Assembly: GCA_021821225.1 (NCBI GenBank)
Contig: JAKACR010000200.1
Span: forward strand, 1-5,580
DNA: 5,580 nucleotides
Direction: 5' to 3'
Origin: Bacillota bacterium
Lineage (GTDB): Bacteria > Bacillota > Bacilli > Alicyclobacillales > SLC66
In this document: piece by piece, positions 1 to 5,580 of the stretch
How the letters are laid out: each line of letters begins with the position of its first letter
Numbering within the stretch: the stretch's first letter is position 1
Made by a program: the position numbers and the translations under genes
Notes under the pieces: generated by a model
Databases searched by the model: none
What the model saw: the letters and a program-made list of their open reading frames with translations, nothing else
Told to the model about the DNA's origin: nothing

Positions 1-1
1 T

Positions 2-26
2 AAGAGGTAGTTCAAAAAGGGGGCAG
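2..26 (+). repeat. Left terminal inverted repeat of the MITE-like element
   Basis: The core GTTCAAAAAGGGGGCAG at 10-26 is the reverse complement of 260-276 with a single mismatch at position 20. Extending outward to position 2 adds three mismatches in the GGTA/CCTG area (21 of 25 overall). It lies almost at the window edge, so the exact outer end cannot be fixed. Confidence 0.65.
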
Positions 27-118
27 AACTCCCCGGCGCATTGCCGCGTCATCGCCAGAAATGCTCCCTCACGTACCCAACAACGTACGCTCGGTCCGCA
101 TGTCTGGCTGCTTCCCAG

Positions 119-238
119 GGGACATGGGATCAAGTCCGCACAGCAGGCGCCATGATTTCGTCTATCGTGTTTGAGGCTACATTCAAACACGATAGACACC
201 AACGTTCGACTGCCGAAATTTGGGTGATCCCATGTCCC
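119..238. repeat. Internal 14-bp perfect inverted repeat (119-132 / 225-238)
   Basis: GGGACATGGGATCA at 119-132 is the exact reverse complement of 225-238. The arms enclose the second, inner inverted repeat, giving a nested hairpin architecture. Its length and perfection argue that the fold, on DNA or RNA, has been maintained or is recent. Confidence 0.75.
160..197. repeat. Internal 15-bp perfect hairpin (160-174 / 183-197)
   Basis: GTCTATCGTGTTTGA at 160-174 pairs perfectly with 183-197 around an 8-base loop. It is the centre of the foldback element. It is not followed by a run of T on the minus strand, so it does not look like a standard intrinsic terminator for dnaK, though it could protect or shape the 3' end of the transcript. 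Confidence 0.8.
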
Positions 239-259
239 ATTGCACTGCGCGGGTCTTAC

Positions 260-284
260 CTGCCCTCTTTTTGAACAGGCTCTT
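260..284 (-). repeat. Right terminal inverted repeat of the MITE-like element
   Basis: Read on the minus strand the core is GTTCAAAAAGAGGGCAG, matching the left end at 16 of 17 positions. It begins about 12 bases after the dnaK stop codon and is followed outward (284-287) by TTAA, a possible insertion target. Confidence 0.65.
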
Positions 285-295
285 TAAGGAATCGG

Positions 296-2122
296 CTATT
301 TTTCCTCATCGACGACATTGTAGTCCGCATCGACCGTATTGTCGCCCGCCGCCGTGCCCGTTGCGTTTGCTTCGCCCGCATTTTGCTGCGCCGCCTGCTC
401 GTAAAGTTTTACCGACAGGGCCTGCACCGCGGAATTCAACTCGTCATACGCTGTGCGGATCGCCTCGCTGTCCTCACCCGCAAGCGCAGCCTGCAGCTTG
501 GCCTTCGCACTCTCCGCCTTGTCCTTTTCTTCCGCCGACGCTTTGTCGCCCAGATCCTTGATCGTCTTGTCGGTCTGGTACACCAGAGAATCCGCCTGAT
601 TGCGCAATTCCGTCTCCTCGCGGCGCTTGCGGTCGGTTTCGGCGTTCAATTCCGCCTCTTTCACCATACGTTCCACTTCGTCTTTCGACAATCCGCCGGA
701 CGACGTGATCGTGATGCGCTGCGACTTCCCGGTGCCGAGGTCTTTGGCCGAGACATTGACAATGCCGTTGGCGTCGATGTCAAACGCCACCTCGATCTGC
801 GGAATACCGCGCGGCGCCGGAGGAATATCCGACAGCGTGAAGCGCCCCAGCGTCTTGTTGTCTCGCGCAAATTCCCGTTCGCCCTGCAAAACGTGGATTT
901 CTACCGTCGTCTGGCTGTCGGCCGCCGTCGAGAACACCTGTTTTTTCGATGTGGGAATCGTGGTGTTGCGGTCAATAAGACGGGTCATCACACCGCCGAG
1001 CGTTTCGATTCCGAGCGAGAGCGGCGTCACGTCGAGCAGTACCACGCCGGTGACGTCGCCGGTCAGCACGCCAGCCTGGATCGCGGCGCCCAGCGCCACG
1101 ACCTCGTCCGGATTCACGCCTTTGGAAGGTTCCTTGCCCGTCAGCCGCTTGATCGCATCGACGACAGCGGGAATCCGGGTGGAACCGCCGACAAGAATCA
1201 CCTTGTCGATCTCATTGACCGACAGCCCCGCATCCTTCAGGGCCTGGCGCGTCGGTCCCATGGTCGCTTCCACAAGATCCGCGGTCAACTCGTCGAACTT
1301 CGCCCGCGTCAATGACATCTCCAGGTGTTTCGGCCCGGTCGCGTCGGCCGAGATGAACGGCAGTGAGATGGCCGTCTGCATGACGCCCGACAATTCCTTT
1401 TTCGCCTTTTCCGCCGCGTCTTTCAGGCGCTGCATGGCCATGCGGTCATTGCGCAGGTCGACGCCGTACTCTTTTTTGAAATTGTCCGCCATCCAGTTGA
1501 TAACGCGATCGTCAAAATCGTCGCCACCAAGCCGGTTATTCCCGCTCGTCGCCTTGACCTCGAACACCCCGTCGCCCAGTTCCAGAATGGAGACATCGAA
1601 CGTGCCGCCGCCGAGGTCGTACACGAGGATGGTGTGGTCTCCCGACTTGTCAAGGCCGTAGGCCAGAGCCGCCGCTGTCGGTTCGTTGACGATGCGCAGG
1701 ACATCCAGCCCCGCGATCTTTCCGGCGTCTTTGGTCGCCTGACGCTGGCTGTCATTAAAGTATGCGGGCACTGTGATGACCGCCTGCGTCACCGTCTCAC
1801 CAAGGTAACCTTCTGCATCCGCCTTGAGCTTTTGCAGAATCATGGCGGAAATCTCCGGCGGTGTATAACGCTTGTCGTCGACCGTCACCTGGTGTGACGT
1901 TCCCATGTGCCGTTTGATCGATATCACCGTGCGGTCCGGATTGGTGACCGCCTGCCGCTTTGCCACATCTCCGACGAGCCGTTCGCCGTTTTTGGCGAAA
2001 CCGACAACAGACGGCGTCGTACGGTTGCCCTCCGCATTCGGAATGACGACTGCCTCGCCGCCCTCCATCACGGCCACGCAAGAGTTTGTGGTTCCCAGAT
2101 CAATCCCGATTACCTTTGGCAT
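296..2122 (-). CDS. dnaK: Molecular chaperone DnaK (Hsp70)
   Basis: DnaK is the cytoplasmic ATP-dependent Hsp70 chaperone. It binds exposed hydrophobic segments of unfolded proteins, with DnaJ stimulating ATP hydrolysis and GrpE releasing ADP. The 608-residue protein is full length for the Gram-positive type. The nucleotide-binding domain carries the phosphate-1 motif IDLGTTNS at 7-14, the [17 protein letters not shown] segment near 119-134, the phosphate-2 motif [12 protein letters not shown] at 168-179 and the [10 protein letters not shown] motif at 311-320. The interdomain linker [10 protein letters not shown] lies at 361-370, followed by the beta-sandwich substrate domain to about 480. 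A charged helical lid runs to about 580, then a flexible Ala/Asn/Gly-rich stretch ends in [11 protein letters not shown]. The ATG start is firm: it matches the family N-terminus ([14 protein letters not shown]) and has an AAGGAGAGGG ribosome site 7 bases upstream. It is the third gene of the hrcA-grpE-dnaK operon, 19 bases after grpE. No intact terminator is visible before the foldback element. Confidence 0.99.
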   Translation of the reverse strand: MPKVIGIDLGTTNSCVAVMEGGEAVVIPNAEGNRTTPSVVGFAKNGERLVGDVAKRQAVTNPDRTVISIKRHMGTSHQVTVDDKRYTPPEISAMILQKLKADAEGYLGETVTQAVITVPAYFNDSQRQATKDAGKIAGLDVLRIVNEPTAAALAYGLDKSGDHTILVYDLGGGTFDVSILELGDGVFEVKATSGNNRLGGDDFDDRVINWMADNFKKEYGVDLRNDRMAMQRLKDAAEKAKKELSGVMQTAISLPFISADATGPKHLEMSLTRAKFDELTADLVEATMGPTRQALKDAGLSVNEIDKVILVGGSTRIPAVVDAIKRLTGKEPSKGVNPDEVVALGAAIQAGVLTGDVTGVVLLDVTPLSLGIETLGGVMTRLIDRNTTIPTSKKQVFSTAADSQTTVEIHVLQGEREFARDNKTLGRFTLSDIPPAPRGIPQIEVAFDIDANGIVNVSAKDLGTGKSQRITITSSGGLSKDEVERMVKEAELNAETDRKRREETELRNQADSLVYQTDKTIKDLGDKASAEEKDKAESAKAKLQAALAGEDSEAIRTAYDELNSAVQALSVKLYEQAAQQNAGEANATGTAAGDNTVDADYNVVDEEK

Positions 2123-2129
2123 GACATTA

Positions 2130-2139
2130 CCCTCTCCTT
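2130..2139 (-). promoter_or_regulatory. Strong ribosome binding site of dnaK
   Basis: On the minus strand AAGGAGAGGG lies 7 bases before the ATG of dnaK, inside the 19-base gap after grpE. It settles the dnaK start and suggests higher translation of dnaK than of its operon neighbours. Confidence 0.85.
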
Positions 2140-2141
2140 AA

Positions 2142-2822
2142 CTATTGACTGATTTTTACCATGGCGGGCCGCAGCACGCGCTCATGCAGGGTATAGCCGG
2201 AACGCAGCACCTGAACCACTGTGCCGGGCTGTGTTCCTTCCACAGGTTCCGACAGCACGGCTTCGTGCCGCTTGGGATCAAACGCCTCGCCATCCGGGTT
2301 CATCACCTGCACGCCGGACTTCCCGAGAATGTCGAGCAACTGTTTGTACACCATGTCGATCCCTTTCGCCAGCGCGCCGCCGTCCGCGTCCGCATCGGCC
2401 GCCTGCAGGGCGAGCGCGAAGTGGTCGAGCACCGGAAGCAGTTCGCCGATCAACTTTGCGTTGGCATAGGAGACCAGCTCGTCTTTCTCCTGTCGCGTAC
2501 GCTTGCGATAGTTGTCAAAATCCGCCTGCGCGCGCAGCAAGCGATTCTGCAGTTCATCCACCTGTCCGCGCAAAACGGCGAGTTCAGCCTCCGGCTCCGG
2601 GACGGCCGATCCTTCGCCGAGTTCATCGGAGCCCGTCCCTCCACCGGTTTCATCGGCGCTCTTCTCGTCCTCACGGCGGTCGTTCTCCATTCCGTCCCCC
2701 TGCCCAGCCTGCCGCTTTGCCAGGGGATCCTCCCGTTGCCGGTCCTGCGCCCGCAACTCCTCTTTTTCTATTCTGTCTTCTTTTGTCTCATCCATTGCCG
2801 GTTCGTCCCATCGATCCTTCAC
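2142..2822 (-). CDS. grpE: Nucleotide exchange factor GrpE
   Basis: GrpE is the cytoplasmic homodimeric exchange factor that opens the DnaK nucleotide-binding domain to release ADP, completing the DnaK-DnaJ cycle. In this 226-residue protein, residues 1 to about 76 are highly charged (Glu, Asp, Lys, Arg, Gln) and probably disordered, as is usual and poorly conserved in the family. Residues 77-140 form the long paired helix with the conserved RAQADFDNYRKR segment (97-108) and the helix LIGELLPVLDHFALAL (124-139). The C-terminal beta domain has the conserved GEAFDPKRHEAV (178-189) and ends in the family signature RPAMVKISQ. The start is a GTG preceded by GGAGG at a 7-base spacing; the first ATG, nine codons later, lacks such a site. 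It lies 21 bases after hrcA and 19 before dnaK, so it is co-transcribed with both under CIRCE/HrcA control. Confidence 0.97.
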   Translation of the reverse strand: MKDRWDEPAMDETKEDRIEKEELRAQDRQREDPLAKRQAGQGDGMENDRREDEKSADETGGGTGSDELGEGSAVPEPEAELAVLRGQVDELQNRLLRAQADFDNYRKRTRQEKDELVSYANAKLIGELLPVLDHFALALQAADADADGGALAKGIDMVYKQLLDILGKSGVQVMNPDGEAFDPKRHEAVLSEPVEGTQPGTVVQVLRSGYTLHERVLRPAMVKISQ

Positions 2823-2829
2823 TGCGCTA

Positions 2830-2834
2830 CCTCC
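2830..2834 (-). promoter_or_regulatory. Ribosome binding site deciding the GTG start of grpE
   Basis: GGAGG on the minus strand, 7 bases before the GTG at 2820-2822, in the 21-base hrcA-grpE gap. It supports GTG over the internal ATG at 2793-2795 as the real start. Confidence 0.75.
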
Positions 2835-2843
2835 ATCACTGTG

Positions 2844-3905
2844 TCAACGGTAAAAGCGCGAAAATACGTCCGTCATGCTGTCGGACAAAGCTTTCATCAA
2901 CCGCATCACGCGCGCGTACTCCATGCGCGTGGGACCGATCACGCCGATCACGCCAATCGGCACGTCGCCAACCGCGTACGACGCCGTGATCAACGAGCAA
3001 TCCTGCAGCATTCCCGCACTGTTTTCCCCGCCGATTCTCACCTTCACGCGGATGCCCGACAGGCGGTCCGCGCCTTTTTCCTCGCCGCGCAACGCCTCCG
3101 CGACATGATAGGGCTGCTCCAGCCAGGACAGCACCGCGCGCACTTTCTGCAGATCGCGAAATTCCGGTTGCTCCAGCATGTTGGTCGCGCCGCCCAGGTA
3201 CACCCTGTCATCGCGCTCGCTCGCCAGGGCGGGGAGAATCCGGTCCAGAAGCTTCATGGTCTCCTCGTAATCCTCCACGTGGCGCGCAACTTCTTTCGTG
3301 ATCTCCTGCAGAACGCGGGACCTTATGCGGTACATCGGCGTTCCGACCAGACGGTGATTCAGAATGGAAAACAGGCGTTCCACATCTCTCGGCGAGATGC
3401 CTTCCGGCAAGGTCACCGTTTTGTTCTGGACAGCCCCCGCCGACGTCACGATGAGCACGACGGCCGACCGTTCGTTCAGCAGGATGATCTCAAGTTTCTT
3501 CAACGTCGTATCGTACACCTGCGGTCCGATCACAACACCGGTATAGCGCGTCAGTTCCGAGATCATCACGGCCGTCTCGTGAGCGACGCGCTCCATCTCC
3601 ACCATGCGTTCGGAGAACAGGGAACGGATGCTCAACACATCGTCCGAAGAAAGCACAACCGCATCGGACAGCAGATGGTCCACATAATATCGGTAGCCCT
3701 GCTGTGACGGAACCCGTCCCGCCGATGTGTGCGGCTGTTCGAGATATCCCAGTTCCTCCAGGTCGGCCATCTCGTTACGGATGGTGGCCGCGCTGACATC
3801 CATGGCCATCTGCTTGGACAATGTGCGCGATCCGACAGGTTCCGCAGAACGGATGTAGTCATCCACGATCATGCGCAGAATTCTCATCTGCCGTTCTGTC
3901 AACAT
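2844..3905 (-). CDS. hrcA: Heat-inducible transcription repressor HrcA
   Basis: HrcA is the dimeric repressor that binds CIRCE and shuts off class I heat-shock genes; in Bacillus its folding depends on GroE, linking repression to free chaperone. With the start used here the protein has 353 residues, close to family size. Residues 1 to about 75 form the winged-helix DNA-binding domain, with MLTERQMRILRMIVDDYI at the N-terminus and the conserved TIRNEMADLEELGYLEQPHTSAGR segment near 41-64, followed by the GYRYYVD motif. The C-terminal part carries the conserved GGATNMLEQPEF, an IGGENSAGM...CSLITASY block and the IGVIGPTRMEY motif near the end. Two in-frame ATGs lie two codons apart, at 3909-3911 and 3903-3905. 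The second is preferred because GGGGA stands 5 bases before it and HrcA proteins typically begin MLTERQ; the first would have that site abutting it and would add Met-Ala. It is the first gene of the operon and regulates its own promoter. Confidence 0.98.
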   Translation of the reverse strand: MLTERQMRILRMIVDDYIRSAEPVGSRTLSKQMAMDVSAATIRNEMADLEELGYLEQPHTSAGRVPSQQGYRYYVDHLLSDAVVLSSDDVLSIRSLFSERMVEMERVAHETAVMISELTRYTGVVIGPQVYDTTLKKLEIILLNERSAVVLIVTSAGAVQNKTVTLPEGISPRDVERLFSILNHRLVGTPMYRIRSRVLQEITKEVARHVEDYEETMKLLDRILPALASERDDRVYLGGATNMLEQPEFRDLQKVRAVLSWLEQPYHVAEALRGEEKGADRLSGIRVKVRIGGENSAGMLQDCSLITASYAVGDVPIGVIGVIGPTRMEYARVMRLMKALSDSMTDVFSRFYR

Positions 3906-3910
3906 CGCCA

Positions 3911-3918
3911 TCCCCGCT
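3911..3918 (-). promoter_or_regulatory. Ribosome binding site of hrcA, favouring the downstream ATG
   Basis: AGCGGGGA on the minus strand lies 5 bases before the ATG at 3903-3905. The earlier ATG at 3909-3911 overlaps the site's end and so is badly placed for it. The match to the Shine-Dalgarno consensus is moderate, weaker than for grpE and dnaK, in keeping with low repressor synthesis. Confidence 0.55.
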
Positions 3919-3942
3919 TTCAGATCGGGCTGCCCTTTGTTG

Positions 3943-3969
3943 TTAGCACTCTTGTGTGCCGAGTGCTAA
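3943..3969 (-). promoter_or_regulatory. CIRCE operator (HrcA binding site)
   Basis: TTAGCACTC, nine bases, then GAGTGCTAA: a full-consensus CIRCE inverted repeat with no mismatch in either 9-base arm. It sits just downstream of the -10 element and upstream of the hrcA start, where bound HrcA would block transcription initiation. It also lies within the predicted 5' leader of the message. This marks hrcA-grpE-dnaK as a class I heat-shock operon with negative autoregulation. Confidence 0.98.
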
Positions 3970-3981
3970 AAGTTCACTCAA

Positions 3982-4011
3982 AATGTATCAGACAACACTC
4001 GGGAATGTCAA
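3982..4011 (-). promoter_or_regulatory. Sigma-A-type promoter of the hrcA-grpE-dnaK operon
   Basis: On the minus strand a perfect -35 TTGACA (4006-4011) is separated by 18 bases from TACATT (3982-3987), which matches TATAAT at 4 of 6 positions and is preceded by TGA, forming an extended -10 (TGn). Initiation about 7 bases downstream, near 3975, would place CIRCE at about +6 to +32, the usual arrangement for HrcA-regulated operons. The promoter lies in the gap between hemW and hrcA, so heat-shock transcription can start independently of lepA-hemW. Confidence 0.85.
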
Positions 4012-4047
4012 CTCCCGGCCGCGGGAAATGCTGTTCGCCGAGGCCGC

Positions 4048-5226
4048 CTATCCTGCAGTCAGCGCCCCTACGAATTCCGCGAACACCTCGTTGGCCACCG
4101 TGTAACGCGCAGGAGGAATCCACACCCGCCGTCCGTCGTCCATCAGCAGACCACGCTCTTCCAACCGCTCGATAATTGCGCCAAAAATCGTGTGCATCGC
4201 CGTTCCATGCCGCACGCGAAACCGTGTTTGGGTAACTCCCTGCGCAAGCCGCAGGCCGAGCATCATCGTATCTTCCATCGCTTCCGCCTCCGGCACGGCG
4301 ACCACTTCCTCCACCGGGCGGACCCCTTCGGCAAGCCGGTTCGCATACGCCGGGAGCGGCCTGACGTTGCGGTAGCGTTCCCCATTGACATAGCCATGCG
4401 CCCCGGCGCCGGCGGCGAGATAGAAATCATTGCGCCAGTACGCGAGGTTATGCCGCGCCTCATCGCCCCGCGCGGCGAAATTGCTGATCTCGTACTGCAG
4501 CAGGCCGGCCTCCCCCAATCGCGCCCGCACCATTTCATACATGTCCGCCTCCGCGTCCTCCGAAGGAAAGCGCAACCAACCGCGCCGATCCCACTGCGCG
4601 AAGGGCGTATGCTCCTCAATTTTGAGTGAATACGCCGAGATGTGCCGCACGCCGGCGCCGATCGCGCACTCCAGCGCATCCGCCACATCATCCTGCGTCT
4701 GGTCGGGCAGTCCGAGCATGAGATCGATGTTGATCCGCGCAAAACCCGCCGCGCTGGCAAGTTCAATGCTGCGCAGCGCATCCGCCGCCGTGTGCAGGCG
4801 CCCGATGGCCTGCAGCAACATGTCGTTCAGCGTCTGGACACCAAAACTGATCCGGTTGACACCGTGCAAGCGCAACTCGCGCAACAACTCACTCCCGACG
4901 GTTCCCGGATTCGCCTCCACCGTCCATTCTGCAGTCGCGGACAATGTGAACAATTCATGAATGCGGCGGGCGACAAGGCGCCATTCATCAACCGACAGCA
5001 TGGTCGGGGTGCCACCGCCAAAAAAGACGGTATCCAGCACAGGCCGGCTGTGCGTTCCGAAGTATTCGTCGCGCACGAGCGTCAGTTCGCGGTTCAACTG
5101 TTCCACGTAGTCCCGGCGGACGGACGGCGGCGTCACGTAAGAATTGAAATCGCAGTAAAAGCATTTGCTCGCGCAAAAGGGAATATGAATATAGAGTGAA
5201 CGCGGCTCCGGCCGCCCGTCAGTCAA
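4048..5226 (-). CDS. hemW: Radical SAM heme chaperone HemW
   Basis: HemW is a radical SAM-family protein that binds heme and is implicated in delivering it to respiratory proteins; it was long misannotated as oxygen-independent coproporphyrinogen III oxidase (HemN). With the TTG start used here it has 392 residues, normal for HemW. The iron-sulfur motif CASKCFYC is at 18-25 (C-x3-C-x2-C). The residue two after the last cysteine is Phe rather than the fourth Cys typical of HemN, which favours HemW. Further marks are GGGTPT (70-75, the SAM-binding glycine motif), EANPGT (104-109), SFGVQT (127-132), DLMLGLP (168-174), the HN..YW motif (259-264), and a HemN C-terminal domain from about 316. The TTG at 5224-5226 overlaps the lepA end by 8 bases. 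An in-frame ATG 14 codons upstream (5266-5268) would lie deep inside lepA and add a Cys/Arg-rich extension not usual in the family. No clear terminator follows, so some transcripts may continue into hrcA. Confidence 0.95.
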   Translation of the reverse strand: MTDGRPEPRSLYIHIPFCASKCFYCDFNSYVTPPSVRRDYVEQLNRELTLVRDEYFGTHSRPVLDTVFFGGGTPTMLSVDEWRLVARRIHELFTLSATAEWTVEANPGTVGSELLRELRLHGVNRISFGVQTLNDMLLQAIGRLHTAADALRSIELASAAGFARINIDLMLGLPDQTQDDVADALECAIGAGVRHISAYSLKIEEHTPFAQWDRRGWLRFPSEDAEADMYEMVRARLGEAGLLQYEISNFAARGDEARHNLAYWRNDFYLAAGAGAHGYVNGERYRNVRPLPAYANRLAEGVRPVEEVVAVPEAEAMEDTMMLGLRLAQGVTQTRFRVRHGTAMHTIFGAIIERLEERGLLMDDGRRVWIPPARYTVANEVFAEFVGALTAG

Positions 5227-5580
5227 TGCGCAACACCGCCATGAACGCTTCCTGCGGCACCTCGACATTGCCCACCTGCTTCATGCGGCGCTTCCCCTCC
5301 TTTTGCTTCTCAAGCAGCTTCCGTTTCCGGGAGATATCGCCGCCGTAACACTTTGCGAGCACATTCTTGCGCATGGCGCGAATCGTTTCCCTGGCAATGA
5401 CCTTATGGCCGATGGCCGCCTGCACAGGCACCTCAAACATCTGCCGCGGAATGAGCTCCTTCAATTTCTCGCACAGCGCCTTGCCCCGCGCGTATGCCTT
5501 GTCCCTGTGGACAATGAACGACAGTGCGTCCACAACCTCTCCGTTTAGCAGGACATCCAGTTTGACCAGATCGGACGGGC
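5219..5580 (-). CDS. lepA: Elongation factor 4 (LepA), C-terminal part, runs off the window
   Basis: LepA (EF-4) is a ribosome-associated translational GTPase, proposed to act on stalled ribosomes or in translation initiation and ribosome assembly. Only the last ~119 codons are present; the frame stays open to the window edge, so the GTPase domain and start lie beyond 5580. The visible part is the LepA-specific C-terminal domain that reaches toward the peptidyl transferase centre. It runs from [20 protein letters not shown] through [15 protein letters not shown] and the highly conserved [20 protein letters not shown] to [12 protein letters not shown]. The protein ends normally in RID. A GTG inside this frame (5531-5533) is not a start, because conserved LepA sequence continues upstream of it. 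Its stop codon overlaps the preferred hemW start, which suggests a lepA-hemW transcription unit with translational coupling, as in many Bacillota. Confidence 0.97.
   Translation of the reverse strand, partial: PSDLVKLDVLLNGEVVDALSFIVHRDKAYARGKALCEKLKELIPRQMFEVPVQAAIGHKVIARETIRAMRKNVLAKCYGGDISRKRKLLEKQKEGKRRMKQVGNVEVPQEAFMAVLRID

Larger units (their letters stand above)
2..284. mobile_element. MITE-like foldback element downstream of dnaK (no transposase)
   Basis: This stretch is bounded by imperfect terminal inverted repeats at 2-26 and 260-284 (21 of 25 positions pair; the core at 10-26 and 260-276 pairs at 16 of 17). Inside lie two more perfect inverted repeats, 119-132 with 225-238 and 160-174 with 183-197, so most of the element can fold back on itself. 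It contains no credible coding region: the open frames are short and resemble nothing I recognise. Small size, terminal repeats and lack of a transposase are the hallmarks of a miniature inverted-repeat element or an internally deleted insertion sequence. TTAA at 284-287 and TAA at 1-3 could be remnants of a duplicated target, but the left flank is cut off by the window edge. The family is not recognised. It starts about 12 bases after the dnaK stop codon, so it is probably transcribed as part of the dnaK message. Confidence 0.55.

Noticed and set aside
44..124. Short minus-strand frame ending in RAYVVGYVREHFWR, considered as a transposase C-terminal remnant
   Set aside because: It is only about 26 codons long, without a start codon after the preceding stop, and I recognise no transposase family from it.
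160..197. Central hairpin as a classical rho-independent terminator of dnaK
   Set aside because: The stem is perfect but not especially GC-rich, and no run of T follows it on the minus strand.
41..274. 77-codon plus-strand open frame inside the foldback element
   Set aside because: It runs through the inverted repeats into the right terminal repeat. It has no Shine-Dalgarno sequence and no recognisable motif, and its composition is explained by the element.
383..1661. Overlapping plus-strand open frames of 310 and 353 codons opposite dnaK
   Set aside because: Both are antisense shadows of the highly conserved dnaK. They have low-complexity Arg- or Ser-rich products and no convincing ribosome binding site or promoter.
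2145..3707. Long plus-strand open frame of 520 codons opposite grpE and hrcA
   Set aside because: It lies entirely antisense to two firmly identified genes and spans their junction. Its product is rich in His, Arg and Gln with no recognisable domain. Long antisense frames are expected in GC-rich genes with biased third positions.
4012..4047. GC-rich stretch after hemW considered as an intrinsic terminator
   Set aside because: The CCCGCGG/GGCCGGG run is only partly self-complementary and no T-tract follows on the minus strand, so a terminator cannot be supported.

Overview
The window comes from a moderately GC-rich member of the Bacillota. The gene order lepA-hemW-hrcA-grpE-dnaK, all on the minus strand, is the classical arrangement of Bacillus and its relatives. 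It is combined here with a perfect CIRCE operator and with Gram-positive-type DnaK, GrpE and HrcA proteins. The GC-rich codon use would suit Alicyclobacillaceae or a similar group, but that assignment is inference and not a sequence match.

Read in the direction of transcription, from high to low coordinates, the window opens with the C-terminal end of lepA (elongation factor 4). hemW follows and overlaps lepA by about 8 bases if its best-supported start, a TTG, is used. An intergenic stretch of about 140 bases then carries a sigma-A-type promoter (TTGACA, 18-base spacer, extended -10) with a perfect CIRCE operator just downstream. This drives the class I heat-shock operon hrcA-grpE-dnaK, whose genes are separated by only about 20 bases. 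grpE and dnaK each have a strong Shine-Dalgarno sequence. HrcA is the CIRCE-binding repressor, so the operon controls itself. DnaK (Hsp70) and its nucleotide exchange factor GrpE form the chaperone machine, and the J-protein partner DnaJ would be expected just beyond position 1 but is not visible.

The last ~295 bases (positions 1-295), immediately downstream of the dnaK stop codon, contain no convincing gene. They hold a compact, foldback, MITE-like element of about 280 bases. It has imperfect ~25-bp terminal inverted repeats and two further perfect nested inverted repeats (14 and 15 bp). It would be transcribed as the 3' tail of the dnaK message. This is the only unusual feature of the window; the rest is a conserved housekeeping and stress locus. 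I saw no sign of a previously undescribed multi-gene system.
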